From the NCBI RefSeq assembly GCF_008630915.1, contig NZ_CP043909.1, positions 62,001 to 126,000 on the forward strand: DNA of 64,000 nt, in the 5' to 3' direction. The notes beneath the pieces are model-generated. The model worked only from the letters and a program-made list of their open reading frames with translations, made no database searches and was not told where the DNA came from. Shown one piece after another: positions 45,898 to 55,585 of the stretch. The stretch's first letter is position 1. Each line of letters begins with the position of its first letter. Both the position numbers and the translations under genes were made by a program. The DNA is from Acinetobacter suaedae (GTDB taxonomy: Bacteria > Pseudomonadota > Gammaproteobacteria > Pseudomonadales > Moraxellaceae).

Positions 45898-47175
45898 ATG
45901 CAAAATAAAATGATGCCAATGTCTGTACTGATGGCTGCCATGATGGGGGTGGGGCTTGTGGGGTGTTCAAAGCCAGCTGAGAAAACAGAACAGAGCACAA
46001 CCGAAGCAAAAGCTGCACCAGCGAGCGGTGAAACCATTAAGGTCGGAATTTTACATTCACTTTCAGGAACGATGGCGATTTCTGAGACCTCACTGAAAGA
46101 CACCGCCTTGATGACCATTAATGAGATCAATGCCAACGGTGGGGTTTTAGGTAAAAAATTAGAGCCTGTGGTGGTAGATCCTGCATCAGACTGGCCGTTA
46201 TTTGCTGAGCGTGCACGTCAGCTGATTACTCAAGATAAAGTTGCCGTGATTTTCGGGAGTTGGACATCAGTATCGCGGAAATCAGTTCTCCCTGTCGTTG
46301 AAGAATTAAATGGTTTAATGTTCTACCCAGTGCAGTATGAAGGTCAGGAACAATCTAAGAATATTTTCTATACTGGCGCAGCGCCAAACCAGCAAGCGAT
46401 TCCTGCGGTTGAATATTTAATGAGTGATGAAGGGGGCAAGGCTGAACGTTTTGTCTTACTTGGCACAGACTATGTTTATCCACGAACCACCAATAAAATT
46501 TTACGTGCTTTCTTGAAGTCTAAAGGCATTGCCGATGCGGACATTATGGAAGAGTACACACCATTTGGTCATAGTAATTATCAGACTATCGTTGCCAATA
46601 TTAAAAAGTTTTCTGCAGGTAAAAAAACCGCAGTGATTTCAACCATCAATGGCGATTCAAACGTACCATTTTATCGTGAACTGGGTAACCAAGGGATTAA
46701 AGCCGCTGATATTCCTGTCATGGCATTTTCAGTGGGTGAAGAAGAGCTACGTGGTATTGATGCCAAACCGTTGGTGGGGCATTTGGCAGCATGGAATTAT
46801 TTCATGTCAGTCAAAAATCCAAAAAATACTGAGTTTGTCAATAAATTCAAGCAATTCGCAGTGGAATACAAACTTCCAAATGCCGATAAAGTTGTGACTA
46901 ACGATCCGATGGAAGCAACCTATGTTGGGATCAATATGTGGAAGCAAGCGGTTGAAAAAGCGGGGACTACGGATGTCGATAAAGTCCGTGAAGCAATGGC
47001 TGGGCAGACCTTTGCAGCACCTTCGGGTTATACCTTAAAAATGGACGAAAGCAATCATCATTTACATAAACCTGTGATGATCGGGCAAATTCGTGCAGAT
47101 GGGCAATTTGACGTGGTTTATAAAACACCAGAAACCATCAAGGCAGAGCCTTGGAGTCCTTATATTCCAAAATAA
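45898..47175 (+). CDS. urtA: Urea ABC transporter, substrate-binding protein
   Basis: 425 residues, a periplasmic lipoprotein: lipobox LVGC near residue 20-23, then a type I binding fold. KVGILHSLSGTMAISE near 50-65, FGSWTSVSRKSVLPVVEE near 120 and GDSNVPFYRELGNQG near 250 are typical of UrtA. First gene of urtABCDE; an upstream tandem palindrome may control it. Confidence 0.95.
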   Translation: MQNKMMPMSVLMAAMMGVGLVGCSKPAEKTEQSTTEAKAAPASGETIKVGILHSLSGTMAISETSLKDTALMTINEINANGGVLGKKLEPVVVDPASDWPLFAERARQLITQDKVAVIFGSWTSVSRKSVLPVVEELNGLMFYPVQYEGQEQSKNIFYTGAAPNQQAIPAVEYLMSDEGGKAERFVLLGTDYVYPRTTNKILRAFLKSKGIADADIMEEYTPFGHSNYQTIVANIKKFSAGKKTAVISTINGDSNVPFYRELGNQGIKAADIPVMAFSVGEEELRGIDAKPLVGHLAAWNYFMSVKNPKNTEFVNKFKQFAVEYKLPNADKVVTNDPMEATYVGINMWKQAVEKAGTTDVDKVREAMAGQTFAAPSGYTLKMDESNHHLHKPVMIGQIRADGQFDVVYKTPETIKAEPWSPYIPK

Positions 47176-47267
47176 GTTTGTTCTACAACCTGCTATTTCG
47201 ATGGCAGGTTTCTTCATTTTCTTTTTCGGTTCTTCGTAAAAATCTACGATGCATAAGGGCGAGTCGT

Positions 47268-48902
47268 ATGGCAAAACATTATGTTTTAGCATTGCTCTGC
47301 GTGATGACACAGTTTTTTTGTAGTCTTGCATGGGCAGAGCAAGATCCTTTAGCAACCACGCCTTCTGTTGAAACTGCTGTGGTTACCCAAGATGCAATTC
47401 AAACCTTCGTTAAAGGTGATTTTGCAACACGTCGTGCCATGCTGAATCAGTGGCCAGCCAGTATTGAACAGCTAGACCAGCTTGTTGCGTATATTGACCA
47501 AAATGAGTTGTATACCGATCATGCAGGACAGACTTACATTTTACAAAATGATGAGGTCTTACTCAGTTATCCTGCCAAACAGGTATTGGAAGATTGGCCT
47601 GCCGATTTATCTCAAGTTACTTTGGTCAATACCTTACGCAAAGCGCTTAATTTCGGGCAAGCCAAAGTGAAACTCAATTCAGAAGATGCATCACAGCGTT
47701 TGGCAGCCGTTGATATTTTGGAAAACAACTTGGCTGAAATTGATGTCGCAATGGTCAAGCAACTCTATCTCAACGAGAGCAACAACAAAGTCAAAGCACG
47801 TTTAGCACAACTTAAAGCACGTTTAGAGTTTAATGATGCGGATGTATTTGGAAAAATTGCGGCGGTCAATGTTCTCGCTGAATCGAATCGTCCTGATGTA
47901 TTGGCAATGATTGAGCAAACCTTAGAGCAGCCGATTGCCAACCAAGAATTACAAACGGCTTTGTTGGATGCCAAGAGTAAAATTAAAACCAGAATACAAG
48001 CCAGTGAATGGTCTGGACATGTGTTTTCAGGTTTAAGCACCGCCAGTATTTTATTGCTTGCAGCACTTGGTCTCGCTATTACCTACGGGTTGCTGGGTGT
48101 CATTAATATGGCACATGGCGAATTGATCATGATTGGTGCATATACCACTTACGTTGTACAAAGCTTTTTCAAAACCCATTTTGTTGGTTTAGTCGATTGG
48201 TATTTACTGGCTGCGATTCCTGCTGCATTCCTTGTGAGTGCGCTGATCGGCATGCTGATTGAACGTACGGTGATCCGTCCTTTATATGGTCGTCAACTTG
48301 AGACCTTATTGGCGACTTTTGGTGTCAGTCTGATTTTGATGCAATTGGTACGTATGGTTTTTGGTGCACAAAATGTCGAAGTTTCGAATGTGTCATGGCT
48401 CAGTGGTGGTATTGCACTTACGCCGAGTTTAATGTTGCCTTATAACCGCATTGCGATTATTGCATTCACCATTGCAGTTTTACTGTTGTTGGTGTTCTTA
48501 CTCAATAAAACCCGTTTCGGATTATTCGTTCGTGCCGTCACACAAAACCGTCAGATGGCGCGTGCGGTGGGGATTCGTTCAGCGCGTATCGATATGATGG
48601 CTTTTGGTCTCGGTTCTGGTTTGGCTGGCTTAGCGGGTTGTGCGCTGGCACAAGTGGGAAATGTGGGACCTGATCTTGGACAGAACTATATTATCGATGC
48701 TTTCCTCGTGGTGGTCGTCGGTGGTGTGGGGCAAGTGTGGGGCGCAGTTTTGGCAGCACTTGGTTTAGGGATCAGTGGCACGGTGTTGGAAATCGGCATG
48801 GGTGCTGTATTGGCAAAAATTATTCTACTGGTACTTGTGATTTTGTTTATCCAAAAACGTCCACAAGGTTTGTTTGCCATCAAAGGCCGTTTTGTGGAGT
48901 AA
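47268..48902 (+). CDS. urtB: Urea ABC transporter, permease
   Basis: 544 residues from the ATG at 47268. It has an unusually long N-terminal extension: a signal peptide (about 1-22) and about 230 residues of helical, periplasm-facing sequence, before the LivH-like permease of eight helices. GVINMAHGELIMIGAYTTY near 275 marks the permease. Such extensions are normal in proteobacterial UrtB. The open frame reaches back to 47151, overlapping urtA, but lacks a signal start. Confidence 0.93.
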   Translation: MAKHYVLALLCVMTQFFCSLAWAEQDPLATTPSVETAVVTQDAIQTFVKGDFATRRAMLNQWPASIEQLDQLVAYIDQNELYTDHAGQTYILQNDEVLLSYPAKQVLEDWPADLSQVTLVNTLRKALNFGQAKVKLNSEDASQRLAAVDILENNLAEIDVAMVKQLYLNESNNKVKARLAQLKARLEFNDADVFGKIAAVNVLAESNRPDVLAMIEQTLEQPIANQELQTALLDAKSKIKTRIQASEWSGHVFSGLSTASILLLAALGLAITYGLLGVINMAHGELIMIGAYTTYVVQSFFKTHFVGLVDWYLLAAIPAAFLVSALIGMLIERTVIRPLYGRQLETLLATFGVSLILMQLVRMVFGAQNVEVSNVSWLSGGIALTPSLMLPYNRIAIIAFTIAVLLLLVFLLNKTRFGLFVRAVTQNRQMARAVGIRSARIDMMAFGLGSGLAGLAGCALAQVGNVGPDLGQNYIIDAFLVVVVGGVGQVWGAVLAALGLGISGTVLEIGMGAVLAKIILLVLVILFIQKRPQGLFAIKGRFVE

Positions 48903-48906
48903 GCCA

Positions 48907-49977
48907 ATGAAAATGACAACAATGTTTTCAGATCAGCCATACAGTGCGGTTGCAATCGGTCTGTGTTTCGGGGTGTTGCTACTTTTACCATGGCTGCACC
49001 TGCTCCCTCCGGATTCAGCATTTTACTTATCCGCGTATTGGGTCACCTTGATTGGCAAAATTATGTGCCTTGCTTTAGTGGCATTGGCATTGGATTTGGT
49101 GTGGGGCTATGCCGGTATTTTGAGTTTAGGGCATGGTTTGTACTTTGCGCTGGGTGGTTATGCTTTTGGCATGTATCTGATGCGCCAATCCGCAGGCGAT
49201 GGCTTACCTGATTTTATGCGGTTTCTCAGTTGGACTGAATTGCCGTGGTATTGGACAGGAACAGAACATATTCTCTGGGCAATGGCACTGGTGATTTTAG
49301 TCCCTGGAATTGTGGCCTTTATTTTTGGTTTCTTTGCATTTCGCTCGAAAATCAAAGGGGTGTATTTCTCGATTATCACGCAGGCAATGGTGTTTGCCGC
49401 AGCACTCTTGTTCTTCCGTAACGAAACAGGCTTTGGTGGAAACAATGGTTTCACAGGTTTTAAAACCTTATTGGGTTTTGATATTACCTCTGCACCGATG
49501 CGTGCCACCTTATGTTTTGTAACTGCTTTGGTATTGATGCTGTGCTTTATTGGATTACGTCAATTGATGAACCGTCCTTATGGTCGTGTACTTGGTGCAA
49601 TCCGTGACAGTGAAAACCGTTTGCAATATTTAGGTTATCGCACGCTGTGGTACAAACTATCAGCATGGGTGCTTTCGGCTGTGATCGCAGGGATTGCAGG
49701 TGCGCTCTATGTACCGCAAGTTGGCATCATCAATCCGAGTGAAATGAATCCTGTCAACTCGATCGAAATGGCCGTGTGGGTTGCTGCGGGTGGGCGTGGT
49801 ACCTTGATTGGCCCAATTTTAGGTGCAGGCCTGATCAATGCCGCTAAAACCTATTTCACGGTAGCTGCACCTGAAGCATGGCTGCTGATCTTGGGCGCAT
49901 TATTTATTGTGGTGACTTTATTCCTTCCTAAAGGTGTCATTGGTTTGTTTGACCGCTTTAAAAAGGAGCGTAATTAA
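48907..49977 (+). CDS. urtC: Urea ABC transporter, permease
   Basis: 356 residues from the ATG at 48907, LivM-like, about ten helices. YAGILSLGHGLYFALGGYAFGMYL near 70-90 and FRSKIKGVYFSIITQAM near 148 are permease signatures. It lies 4 bases after urtB; the next start follows its stop directly. Confidence 0.94.
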   Translation: MKMTTMFSDQPYSAVAIGLCFGVLLLLPWLHLLPPDSAFYLSAYWVTLIGKIMCLALVALALDLVWGYAGILSLGHGLYFALGGYAFGMYLMRQSAGDGLPDFMRFLSWTELPWYWTGTEHILWAMALVILVPGIVAFIFGFFAFRSKIKGVYFSIITQAMVFAAALLFFRNETGFGGNNGFTGFKTLLGFDITSAPMRATLCFVTALVLMLCFIGLRQLMNRPYGRVLGAIRDSENRLQYLGYRTLWYKLSAWVLSAVIAGIAGALYVPQVGIINPSEMNPVNSIEMAVWVAAGGRGTLIGPILGAGLINAAKTYFTVAAPEAWLLILGALFIVVTLFLPKGVIGLFDRFKKERN

Positions 49978-50805
49978 ATGAGTGATTTACACAACAACTC
50001 AGCTCAACATGGTGGTCAACTGGGTGAGGGTTACGGACGCGCCAAAACACAAGGTGCAGATTTTAGTCATGGTATTGCCTTATATCTGGAAAAAGTCAGT
50101 GTTTGGTTTGATTCATTTCGTGCTTTAAATGATTTATCGCTGTATATCGCAGAGGGTGAGTTGCGTTGCATTATCGGGCCAAATGGTGCAGGTAAAACTA
50201 CGTTGATGGATGTGATTACAGGCAAAACCCGTCCAACCACAGGCACAGCTTTTTTTGGGCAAAATTACGATCTTGCCAAAATGAGCACCGAGCAAATTGC
50301 TGAAGTGGGCATTGGACGGAAATTTCAAAAACCCACTGTCTTTGAAAATTTCACAGTGATGGAAAACTTATTGCTGGCTGCGCCACGAGATAAGCGAGTG
50401 AAAAAAAGCTTGTTTAGCCGACTTGATCCAGAAGCGCAGTTGGCACTAGATGAAAGTTTGGAGCAAATTCGTTTAAAGGAATTTGTACAAAAGCCCGCAG
50501 GGTTATTGTCCCATGGTCAGAAGCAATGGTTAGAAATCGGTATGTTATTGATGCAGCGACCGAAACTGATTTTATTGGATGAGCCTGTGGCGGGGATGAC
50601 GGATGCAGAAACTGAACGAACAGCCGAACTATGTTTAGAACTTAAAAAGAATCACACCTTAGTTGTGGTTGAACATGATATGAGCTTTATTGACACCATC
50701 AGTGAGAAAGTTACGGTCTTAGCGCAAGGTGCAATCTTAGCAGAGGGCACATTGGTAGAGGTACAAGCCAATGAAGATGTGATTGAAAAATATTTAGGAC
50801 GCTAG
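49978..50805 (+). CDS. urtD: Urea ABC transporter, ATP-binding protein
   Basis: 275 residues, LivG-like ATPase. Walker A GPNGAGKTT near 64-72, signature LSHGQKQWLEIGM near 178, Walker B LILLDEPVAGM near 198. The N-terminal 30 residues are hydrophilic and not conserved. The ATG is immediately after the urtC stop. Confidence 0.95.
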   Translation: MSDLHNNSAQHGGQLGEGYGRAKTQGADFSHGIALYLEKVSVWFDSFRALNDLSLYIAEGELRCIIGPNGAGKTTLMDVITGKTRPTTGTAFFGQNYDLAKMSTEQIAEVGIGRKFQKPTVFENFTVMENLLLAAPRDKRVKKSLFSRLDPEAQLALDESLEQIRLKEFVQKPAGLLSHGQKQWLEIGMLLMQRPKLILLDEPVAGMTDAETERTAELCLELKKNHTLVVVEHDMSFIDTISEKVTVLAQGAILAEGTLVEVQANEDVIEKYLGR

Positions 50806-50814
50806 GAGACTGCC

Positions 50815-51513
50815 ATGTTAGAAGTGAAACAAATTAATCAGTTTTATGGTGGCAGTCATATTCTGCGTGATGTGTCTTTATCTGCGCCTGTAGGGGAATG
50901 CAGTGTGGTTCTTGGGCGTAATGGCGTGGGTAAAACCACGTTATTAAAGTGTTTAATGGGGATTCTGCCGATTAAATCGGGACAAATTTTGTTAGATGGA
51001 AAAGATATTGCCAAGATGTCGCCTGAGCAACGAGTACGTGCGGGCTTGGCTTATGTGCCACAAGGACGAGATATATTTTCGACTTTGACCGTTGAAGAAA
51101 ATATTTTAATCGGAATGGCGAAATTTTCAGGGGCTAAAACACGAAAAGTACCGAGTCACCTCTATGATATTTTTCCTATTTTAGATGAAATGAAACATCG
51201 CCGTGGTGGTGATTTGTCTGGTGGTCAACAGCAACAGCTTGCGATTGCTCGAGCATTGGCCTCAGAACCACGCGTATTGATTTTGGATGAGCCGACGGAA
51301 GGGATTCAGCCGTCGATTATTAAAGATATTGGTCGAGTGATTCGTAAATTGGCAGATCAAGGTGAAATGGCGATTGTGTTGGTTGAGCAGTTTTATGATT
51401 TTGCTGAAGAACTTGCTGATAATTATACCGTGATGGCACGTGGCCAGGTGATTGCACAAGGACAAGGTACGGATATGCCTGAAAAGGGGATTCGGGAGTT
51501 GGTTGCGATTTAA
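50815..51513 (+). CDS. urtE: Urea ABC transporter, ATP-binding protein
   Basis: 232 residues, LivF-like. Walker A GRNGVGKTT near 36-44, signature LSGGQQQQLAIARAL near 135, Walker B VLILDEPTEGIQPS near 155. It is the last gene of the operon. No urease gene or urt regulator is present in the window; no hairpin terminator follows, but a repeat begins 60 bases later. Confidence 0.95.
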   Translation: MLEVKQINQFYGGSHILRDVSLSAPVGECSVVLGRNGVGKTTLLKCLMGILPIKSGQILLDGKDIAKMSPEQRVRAGLAYVPQGRDIFSTLTVEENILIGMAKFSGAKTRKVPSHLYDIFPILDEMKHRRGGDLSGGQQQQLAIARALASEPRVLILDEPTEGIQPSIIKDIGRVIRKLADQGEMAIVLVEQFYDFAEELADNYTVMARGQVIAQGQGTDMPEKGIRELVAI

Positions 51514-51572
51514 TATTCTTCAATTAAGGATTCTTTATCTGTTTTTTTTTAAGTCTCTACCTTGGTGATATA

Positions 51573-51682
51573 TCTTACTTTTGAAAGATCAAAAGTAACA
51601 AAAATCTTTTGTTCGACTGACAGTACATCCTTGTAACCGCAGTCGAACATGGCGACATCCATGTCGCCTGTCACGATAGTGA
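51573..51682. repeat. Three-hairpin intergenic repeat, copy 1
   Basis: Three consecutive hairpins: TTACTTTTGA / TCAAAAGTAA at 51575-51598; TGTTCGACTG (51610-51619) with CAGTCGAACA (51640-51649); GGCGACAT / ATGTCGCC at 51651-51668. A second copy at 53211-53323 keeps hairpins one and three exactly and changes both arms of hairpin two together. REP-like or structured-RNA character is inferred. Confidence 0.8.
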
Positions 51683-51727
51683 ATGTTGGGTAATACAATT
51701 TAGAAAACTAAATGGTTGGTACTAGAT

Positions 51728-52465
51728 TTATTTGCGTTCAACCTTATAGAACGTCCCACCTGCATAGACATTGTGTCCAAAGCCACAGGTTGAAGCACCA
51801 TTATTTTGCTTCACCTCGATCTTGGGTCCATGCTGTGGGTCATTCAAAAATTGCAGTTTGATTTGACAGTCTTCGTAACGATAATTGGCCTGTTTTGCAG
51901 TAATTGGCATGCTGGTTTCAAATGAACCTAGGTTTGGACCATAAATAAGTCCACGCAGTCCAAAATAGTAACCTTCAAAATCAATAAGATATCGATTCTG
52001 TTGTTTTTTAACCGTAATGTAATCCCATTGCCCAAAACCATTGGCGCGGACATAGTTTCCTTGTAGATCAGTCGATAATTGGGGTTTGGGTAATTGTTTT
52101 AAGTTGTATTGACTGGTTTTAGAATCTTTATCTCGTAAAAACCAGACTCTTGCCCATTGCGGTTTACCCAATTTGGCATAACTGAGTCCCACATTATTAT
52201 TGGCGATTTCAACATCTCGGTCAGTAATCTTGATCCCACTTTCTTCTGCATTCAGTTGGCAGAAGTGTGCCCATGCGGCTTGATTCTCAAATTGCTTTGC
52301 TGCCTTAACGTATTGTTTTTGGTCATAGAACTTCTTTCCTGCCTGCGCATAATTTTTGACTTTGGCACAGCCTTGTTGTAATTCTTGTTGATAAGATGAT
52401 TCGGCAAAACTTGTGGTAACTGCAAATGCGCTACTTATCGCAATATATAGTGATATTTTTCTCAT
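51728..52465 (-). CDS. Exported protein of unknown function
   Basis: 245 residues with a signal peptide (about 1-21, TTSFA before ES). Residues about 38-130 look like short TPR/Sel1-type helices (QAGKKFYDQKQYVKAAKQFENQAAW); the C-terminal half is a beta-rich domain with cysteines at the ends of the visible segments. I recognise no named family. It is bracketed by the two repeat copies. Confidence 0.65.
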   Translation of the reverse strand: MRKISLYIAISSAFAVTTSFAESSYQQELQQGCAKVKNYAQAGKKFYDQKQYVKAAKQFENQAAWAHFCQLNAEESGIKITDRDVEIANNNVGLSYAKLGKPQWARVWFLRDKDSKTSQYNLKQLPKPQLSTDLQGNYVRANGFGQWDYITVKKQQNRYLIDFEGYYFGLRGLIYGPNLGSFETSMPITAKQANYRYEDCQIKLQFLNDPQHGPKIEVKQNNGASTCGFGHNVYAGGTFYKVERK

Positions 52466-52545
52466 CTTATTTATCTTTATAGACTCGGATAATTGTCATT
52501 CTAACCAGCCAAATCACAGGACAGCAGTGCTGTATTGTTAAATTT

Positions 52546-53094
52546 TTATGGCGTATTTAATTGTAGTTGCATCAGGACTAAATCACGCCATTGTCCAAAT
52601 TTTTGTCCGATCTGAGGCATATAGCCAGTTTGAATGAATCCAAGTTGCTCGTGGAGCACGATTGAACCCCGATTTTCACTATCTATGGCAGCCACCATCA
52701 TATGCATATGCTGTTGAGTCGCAAGATGAATCAGTTGTTGCATCAAGGCTCTACCAAGCCCTTGGCGTGCATAACTTGGGTCAATAAACACTGAATGTTC
52801 AACGCTATGCCGATAACCACTAATCGAGCGAAATGCTGAATAATAGGCATATCCTGCGATACGATCTAGTTGTTGATCCTCAACTACAATCATCGGAAAT
52901 TGCTGCTGTTGTAAATCTTGGAAGCGTTGCTGATAGTCTGTCAGGGAAACGGCTTGATCATTCCAGTTGGCTGTGCCCGTGAGGATCTCATGATTATAGA
53001 TAGCTAAAATCTGCTCAAGGTCATGAATTGTTGCCAAGCGAATCTTGTAATACTTATTGAATATGTGAGGCATAAATTGAGTAGAAATAGGCAT
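52546..53094 (-). CDS. GNAT acetyltransferase, phosphinothricin-like
   Basis: 182 residues, cytoplasmic. The GNAT fold is seen in IRLATIHDLEQILAIYNHEI near 18, the acetyl-CoA loop YARQGLGRALMQQLI near 110 and ENRGSIVLHEQLGF near 141. The closest look is to phosphinothricin acetyltransferase (PAT/YncA type), which acetylates glutamate analogues and methionine sulfoximine. Start codon choice among several Met is uncertain. It lies between the two repeat copies. Confidence 0.85.
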   Translation of the reverse strand: MPISTQFMPHIFNKYYKIRLATIHDLEQILAIYNHEILTGTANWNDQAVSLTDYQQRFQDLQQQQFPMIVVEDQQLDRIAGYAYYSAFRSISGYRHSVEHSVFIDPSYARQGLGRALMQQLIHLATQQHMHMMVAAIDSENRGSIVLHEQLGFIQTGYMPQIGQKFGQWRDLVLMQLQLNTP

Positions 53095-53210
53095 AGGTTA
53101 TAGGTTGAATTAGGTGGAAGATGAATTCGAATCAGTGAATTGATTTTATTTCACATTGTGTTACTGCCGCATAGATTATGATGAGGCGGATTGTTTGTGT
53201 ATAGGGAATC

Positions 53211-53323
53211 TCTTACTTTTGAAAGATCAAAAGTAACAAAAATCTTCTGTTGAGTTGACGGTACATCCTGATACCGCAACTCAACAAGGCGACATCCATG
53301 TCGCCTGTCACGGTAGTAAATGA
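53211..53323. repeat. Three-hairpin intergenic repeat, copy 2
   Basis: Same layout and orientation as copy 1. Hairpin one is identical (53213-53236). Hairpin two is TGTTGAGTTG (53248-53257) with CAACTCAACA (53277-53286). Hairpin three is identical (53288-53305). Both copies share the flank TCTTACTTTTGAAAGATC and the tail TGTCACGRTAGT. Confidence 0.8.
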
Positions 53324-53370
53324 CATCTTAAATTTAAATAAATAGATTTGATTATTTTATTCTACATATC

Positions 53371-53403
53371 AAAAAAAACAGCAAGACTGAGCTTGCTGTT
53401 TTT
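53371..53403 (-). terminator. Terminator after the Tsx-like gene
   Basis: Stem AACAGCAAG / CTTGCTGTT with a 6-base loop; on the minus strand it is followed by eight T. Confidence 0.85.
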
Positions 53404-53418
53404 AACGATTTGAACAAT

Positions 53419-54144
53419 TTAGAAATGATATTTGATCAAAGCGCTAACGTTGTTTTCGTCGCTGCCTTTGATACCAAATTTATTGTTCCACACTGAATGC
53501 TCGACACCTAAATATAAGCGTGTTTCAGGCGAAATGTGTTTACCCACATTCCATTTGTACTGTGTAGTCCAGTTGAGTTCACTGGCGTGATCTTTTTCAG
53601 CTGTTGACCAGTCAAGGAAGCCATCGACTAAGAACTCTTCAGTTGAGAGTTTAAATGGCAATGCATAGACAAAAGTAAGCTGGTAGTCATCAGCTGTTTT
53701 CTCATTGTTTGCACGGTAGAAATTGATATTTGCATATTGGAAATATGGAATTTTAAGATCAAAGCCTACGCCATATAAGAAATTATCAAAATTACTGCCA
53801 TCTGCGCTGTTTGATTCCCAAGTCGTTGAAATCAAAATATCGGTTACTGGACCGAAAGCTAATTTTTGACCAGAAATTTCACCTAGGCTGAAACGTGGTG
53901 AAAGCTCGAAATAAGTGCTTTTGTGGTCGTCACTACCACGCATACGATCCATAAAGAAAAATACATCGGCATATTTTACTTTTGCTGCGTATTCAACCGT
54001 TAAAGTTGTTTGCTTTTCATCAACAACTTCATAGTTTTCGCCGTATAAACCAGTGAGGCTAAAATCTTGCCAAATCGGTTTTGCTTGAGTAAAAGCTGCT
54101 GTAGATACCAATAAACATGTTGCCGCAAGTTGTTTCAATTGCAT
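53419..54144 (-). CDS. Outer-membrane channel, Tsx/OmpK family
   Basis: 241 residues with a signal peptide (about 1-21, FTQA before KP) and a beta-rich body that ends in the aromatic YHF expected of outer-membrane barrels. DVFFFMDRMRGSDD near 61-74 and FGIKGSDENNVSALIKYHF fit the nucleoside-specific channel family Tsx/OmpK. Substrate specificity is unknown. A GGGGGG site precedes the ATG. Confidence 0.85.
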   Translation of the reverse strand: MQLKQLAATCLLVSTAAFTQAKPIWQDFSLTGLYGENYEVVDEKQTTLTVEYAAKVKYADVFFFMDRMRGSDDHKSTYFELSPRFSLGEISGQKLAFGPVTDILISTTWESNSADGSNFDNFLYGVGFDLKIPYFQYANINFYRANNEKTADDYQLTFVYALPFKLSTEEFLVDGFLDWSTAEKDHASELNWTTQYKWNVGKHISPETRLYLGVEHSVWNNKFGIKGSDENNVSALIKYHF

Positions 54145-54512
54145 TTAAAAAATCCCCCCTGAAAGGCGTGTAAAGCATACAAGGAATCAAGCAAAAATAA
54201 AGCCAAATTTGACCAAATGCTCAAAAGAATTGTTGTGCTGAAAATCGAGGGGAATTGCATATCATTTAACTGTTTTTTGCTCAAGTTTTAATAAAAATGT
54301 CAAAAATCAGCTTGCATATTTTTCATTAAGGACGGATATTGGAATTATAGAAGATCTTCTTTCACACTGAAAAGCAACACATGTAAAGCAAGGAGACGAC
54401 AAGCATTTACATAAACAAAATATACAACTGCGTTGAATGAATGCATGCTCAAAAGCGTGCTCAGTAAGATAATTTTGTAGAACCGTCTCACAGAAAAGAG
54501 AGGAAGATATTT
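54145..54512. other. 368-base spacer, no gene seen
   Basis: Divergent promoters for the Tsx-like gene and the HPF gene should lie here. Two near-identical 9-mers, GCATGCTCA (54443-54451) and GCGTGCTCA (54455-54463), are spaced by 12 bases and sit just upstream of the HPF ribosome site. Nothing else is clear. Confidence 0.35.
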
Positions 54513-54872
54513 ATGAATATTGAAATCCGTACAGATAAAAACATTCAAGGTAGTGAACGTTTAATTAGTTATGTTCGTGAAGAGCTTACACAAGAATTCC
54601 AACGTTATAGCGAGCGTATTACACACTTTTCGGTTCATATTAGTGATGAAAATGGGGATAAAACGGGCGAACATGACAAACGTTGTATGATCGAAGCCCG
54701 TCCAGCAGGGATGAAGCCTGTTGCGGTAACACATAAAGCTGCAAATATTGATCATTCTATTCATGGTGCAATTGATAAATTAAAACGTAGTTTGGAACAT
54801 CTCTATGAGAAAAAAGATCATCATCGAGGTGGTTTACCTGAGTTTGTTGATATAGATGATGAAGCTTCTTAG
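54513..54872 (+). CDS. HPF/RaiA-family ribosome-associated protein
   Basis: 119 residues. The fold has the pattern of a hibernation-factor domain (beta-alpha-beta, MNIEIRTDKNIQGSERLISYVREEL then THFSVHISDENG), with a C-terminal stretch that binds rRNA in RaiA/HPF. The C-terminus is rich in acidic residues. Likely a ribosome-stabilising or stress factor; the exact partner is unknown. Good AGAGGAAG site. Confidence 0.85.
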   Translation: MNIEIRTDKNIQGSERLISYVREELTQEFQRYSERITHFSVHISDENGDKTGEHDKRCMIEARPAGMKPVAVTHKAANIDHSIHGAIDKLKRSLEHLYEKKDHHRGGLPEFVDIDDEAS

Positions 54873-54883
54873 TAATAACTTAG

Positions 54884-54913
54884 AAAAAGCCCAAAAGTTG
54901 GGCTTTTTTTTTT
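54884..54913 (+). terminator. Terminator after the HPF-like gene
   Basis: Stem AAGCCCAA / TTGGGCTT with an AAG loop and nine T. Confidence 0.88.
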
Positions 54914-55012
54914 GCCTGTATCAAATTTATACATGATTTTTAGGTCGTTTTATAAAAACCTGCCAGGATATTCGGCATAATAGAACCATTAAATATATTG
55001 TGAGAATTGGTC

Positions 55013-55558
55013 ATGTTAAGCAATCAGCAGCAGGCCTTGGTGCAAGCCATACAACAACTTGATTTAGACCAAGTGCAATCTTTACTTGCTGAGGGACTCG
55101 ACCCAAATTTTATCGATCCTGAACAAGGTCCGCCAGTTTCAGTGATATGTGATGGATTATTTACATGGTGGGAAACGATTTGTGAGGCATATGAAGCCAA
55201 TCAACCACTGACTGAAACTGAAAAACAACAACAACTTCAAGTCTACTTAGATATTTTAGATGCGCTCATTCAAGCGAAAGCGAATTTACATCTTTGGGAT
55301 GCGGAAGAGTTTTATGGTCCGCTTTGGGATGCCGCAAGTTCAGCATGTGCGCCAGTGGTGCAACGGTTATTAGATGAAAAGGTTGACCCAAATACCCGTG
55401 ATGAAGAAGGTCTAACAATTTTATCCTCGATTAGCCAGCTTTTCTTTGACTGTGATTTTGATGAAATCGATTGGTCGCAAGCGTTGGCAGAGGAGCGAGC
55501 AACACTAGAATTGTTACGTGAACATGGTGCAAAAATGTCAAAAGAGCTAGCAACTTGA
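55013..55558 (+). CDS. Ankyrin-repeat protein, cytoplasmic
   Basis: 181 residues with ankyrin-like units (about 6-40, 80-130 and 145-175; GLDPNF, KVDPNTRDEEGLTILSSIS). No signal peptide, so unlike AnkB. It is acidic and helical. It is the second ankyrin protein of the window; partner unknown. The ATG at 55013 is preferred over TTG at 55007. Confidence 0.8.
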   Translation: MLSNQQQALVQAIQQLDLDQVQSLLAEGLDPNFIDPEQGPPVSVICDGLFTWWETICEAYEANQPLTETEKQQQLQVYLDILDALIQAKANLHLWDAEEFYGPLWDAASSACAPVVQRLLDEKVDPNTRDEEGLTILSSISQLFFDCDFDEIDWSQALAEERATLELLREHGAKMSKELAT

Positions 55559-55585
55559 GTTTAGCCGATTGAATAAAAGGGGATA

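Noticed and set aside
45661..51513. Urease gene cluster near urt
   Set aside because: All genes in this stretch are accounted for; no ure genes are present.
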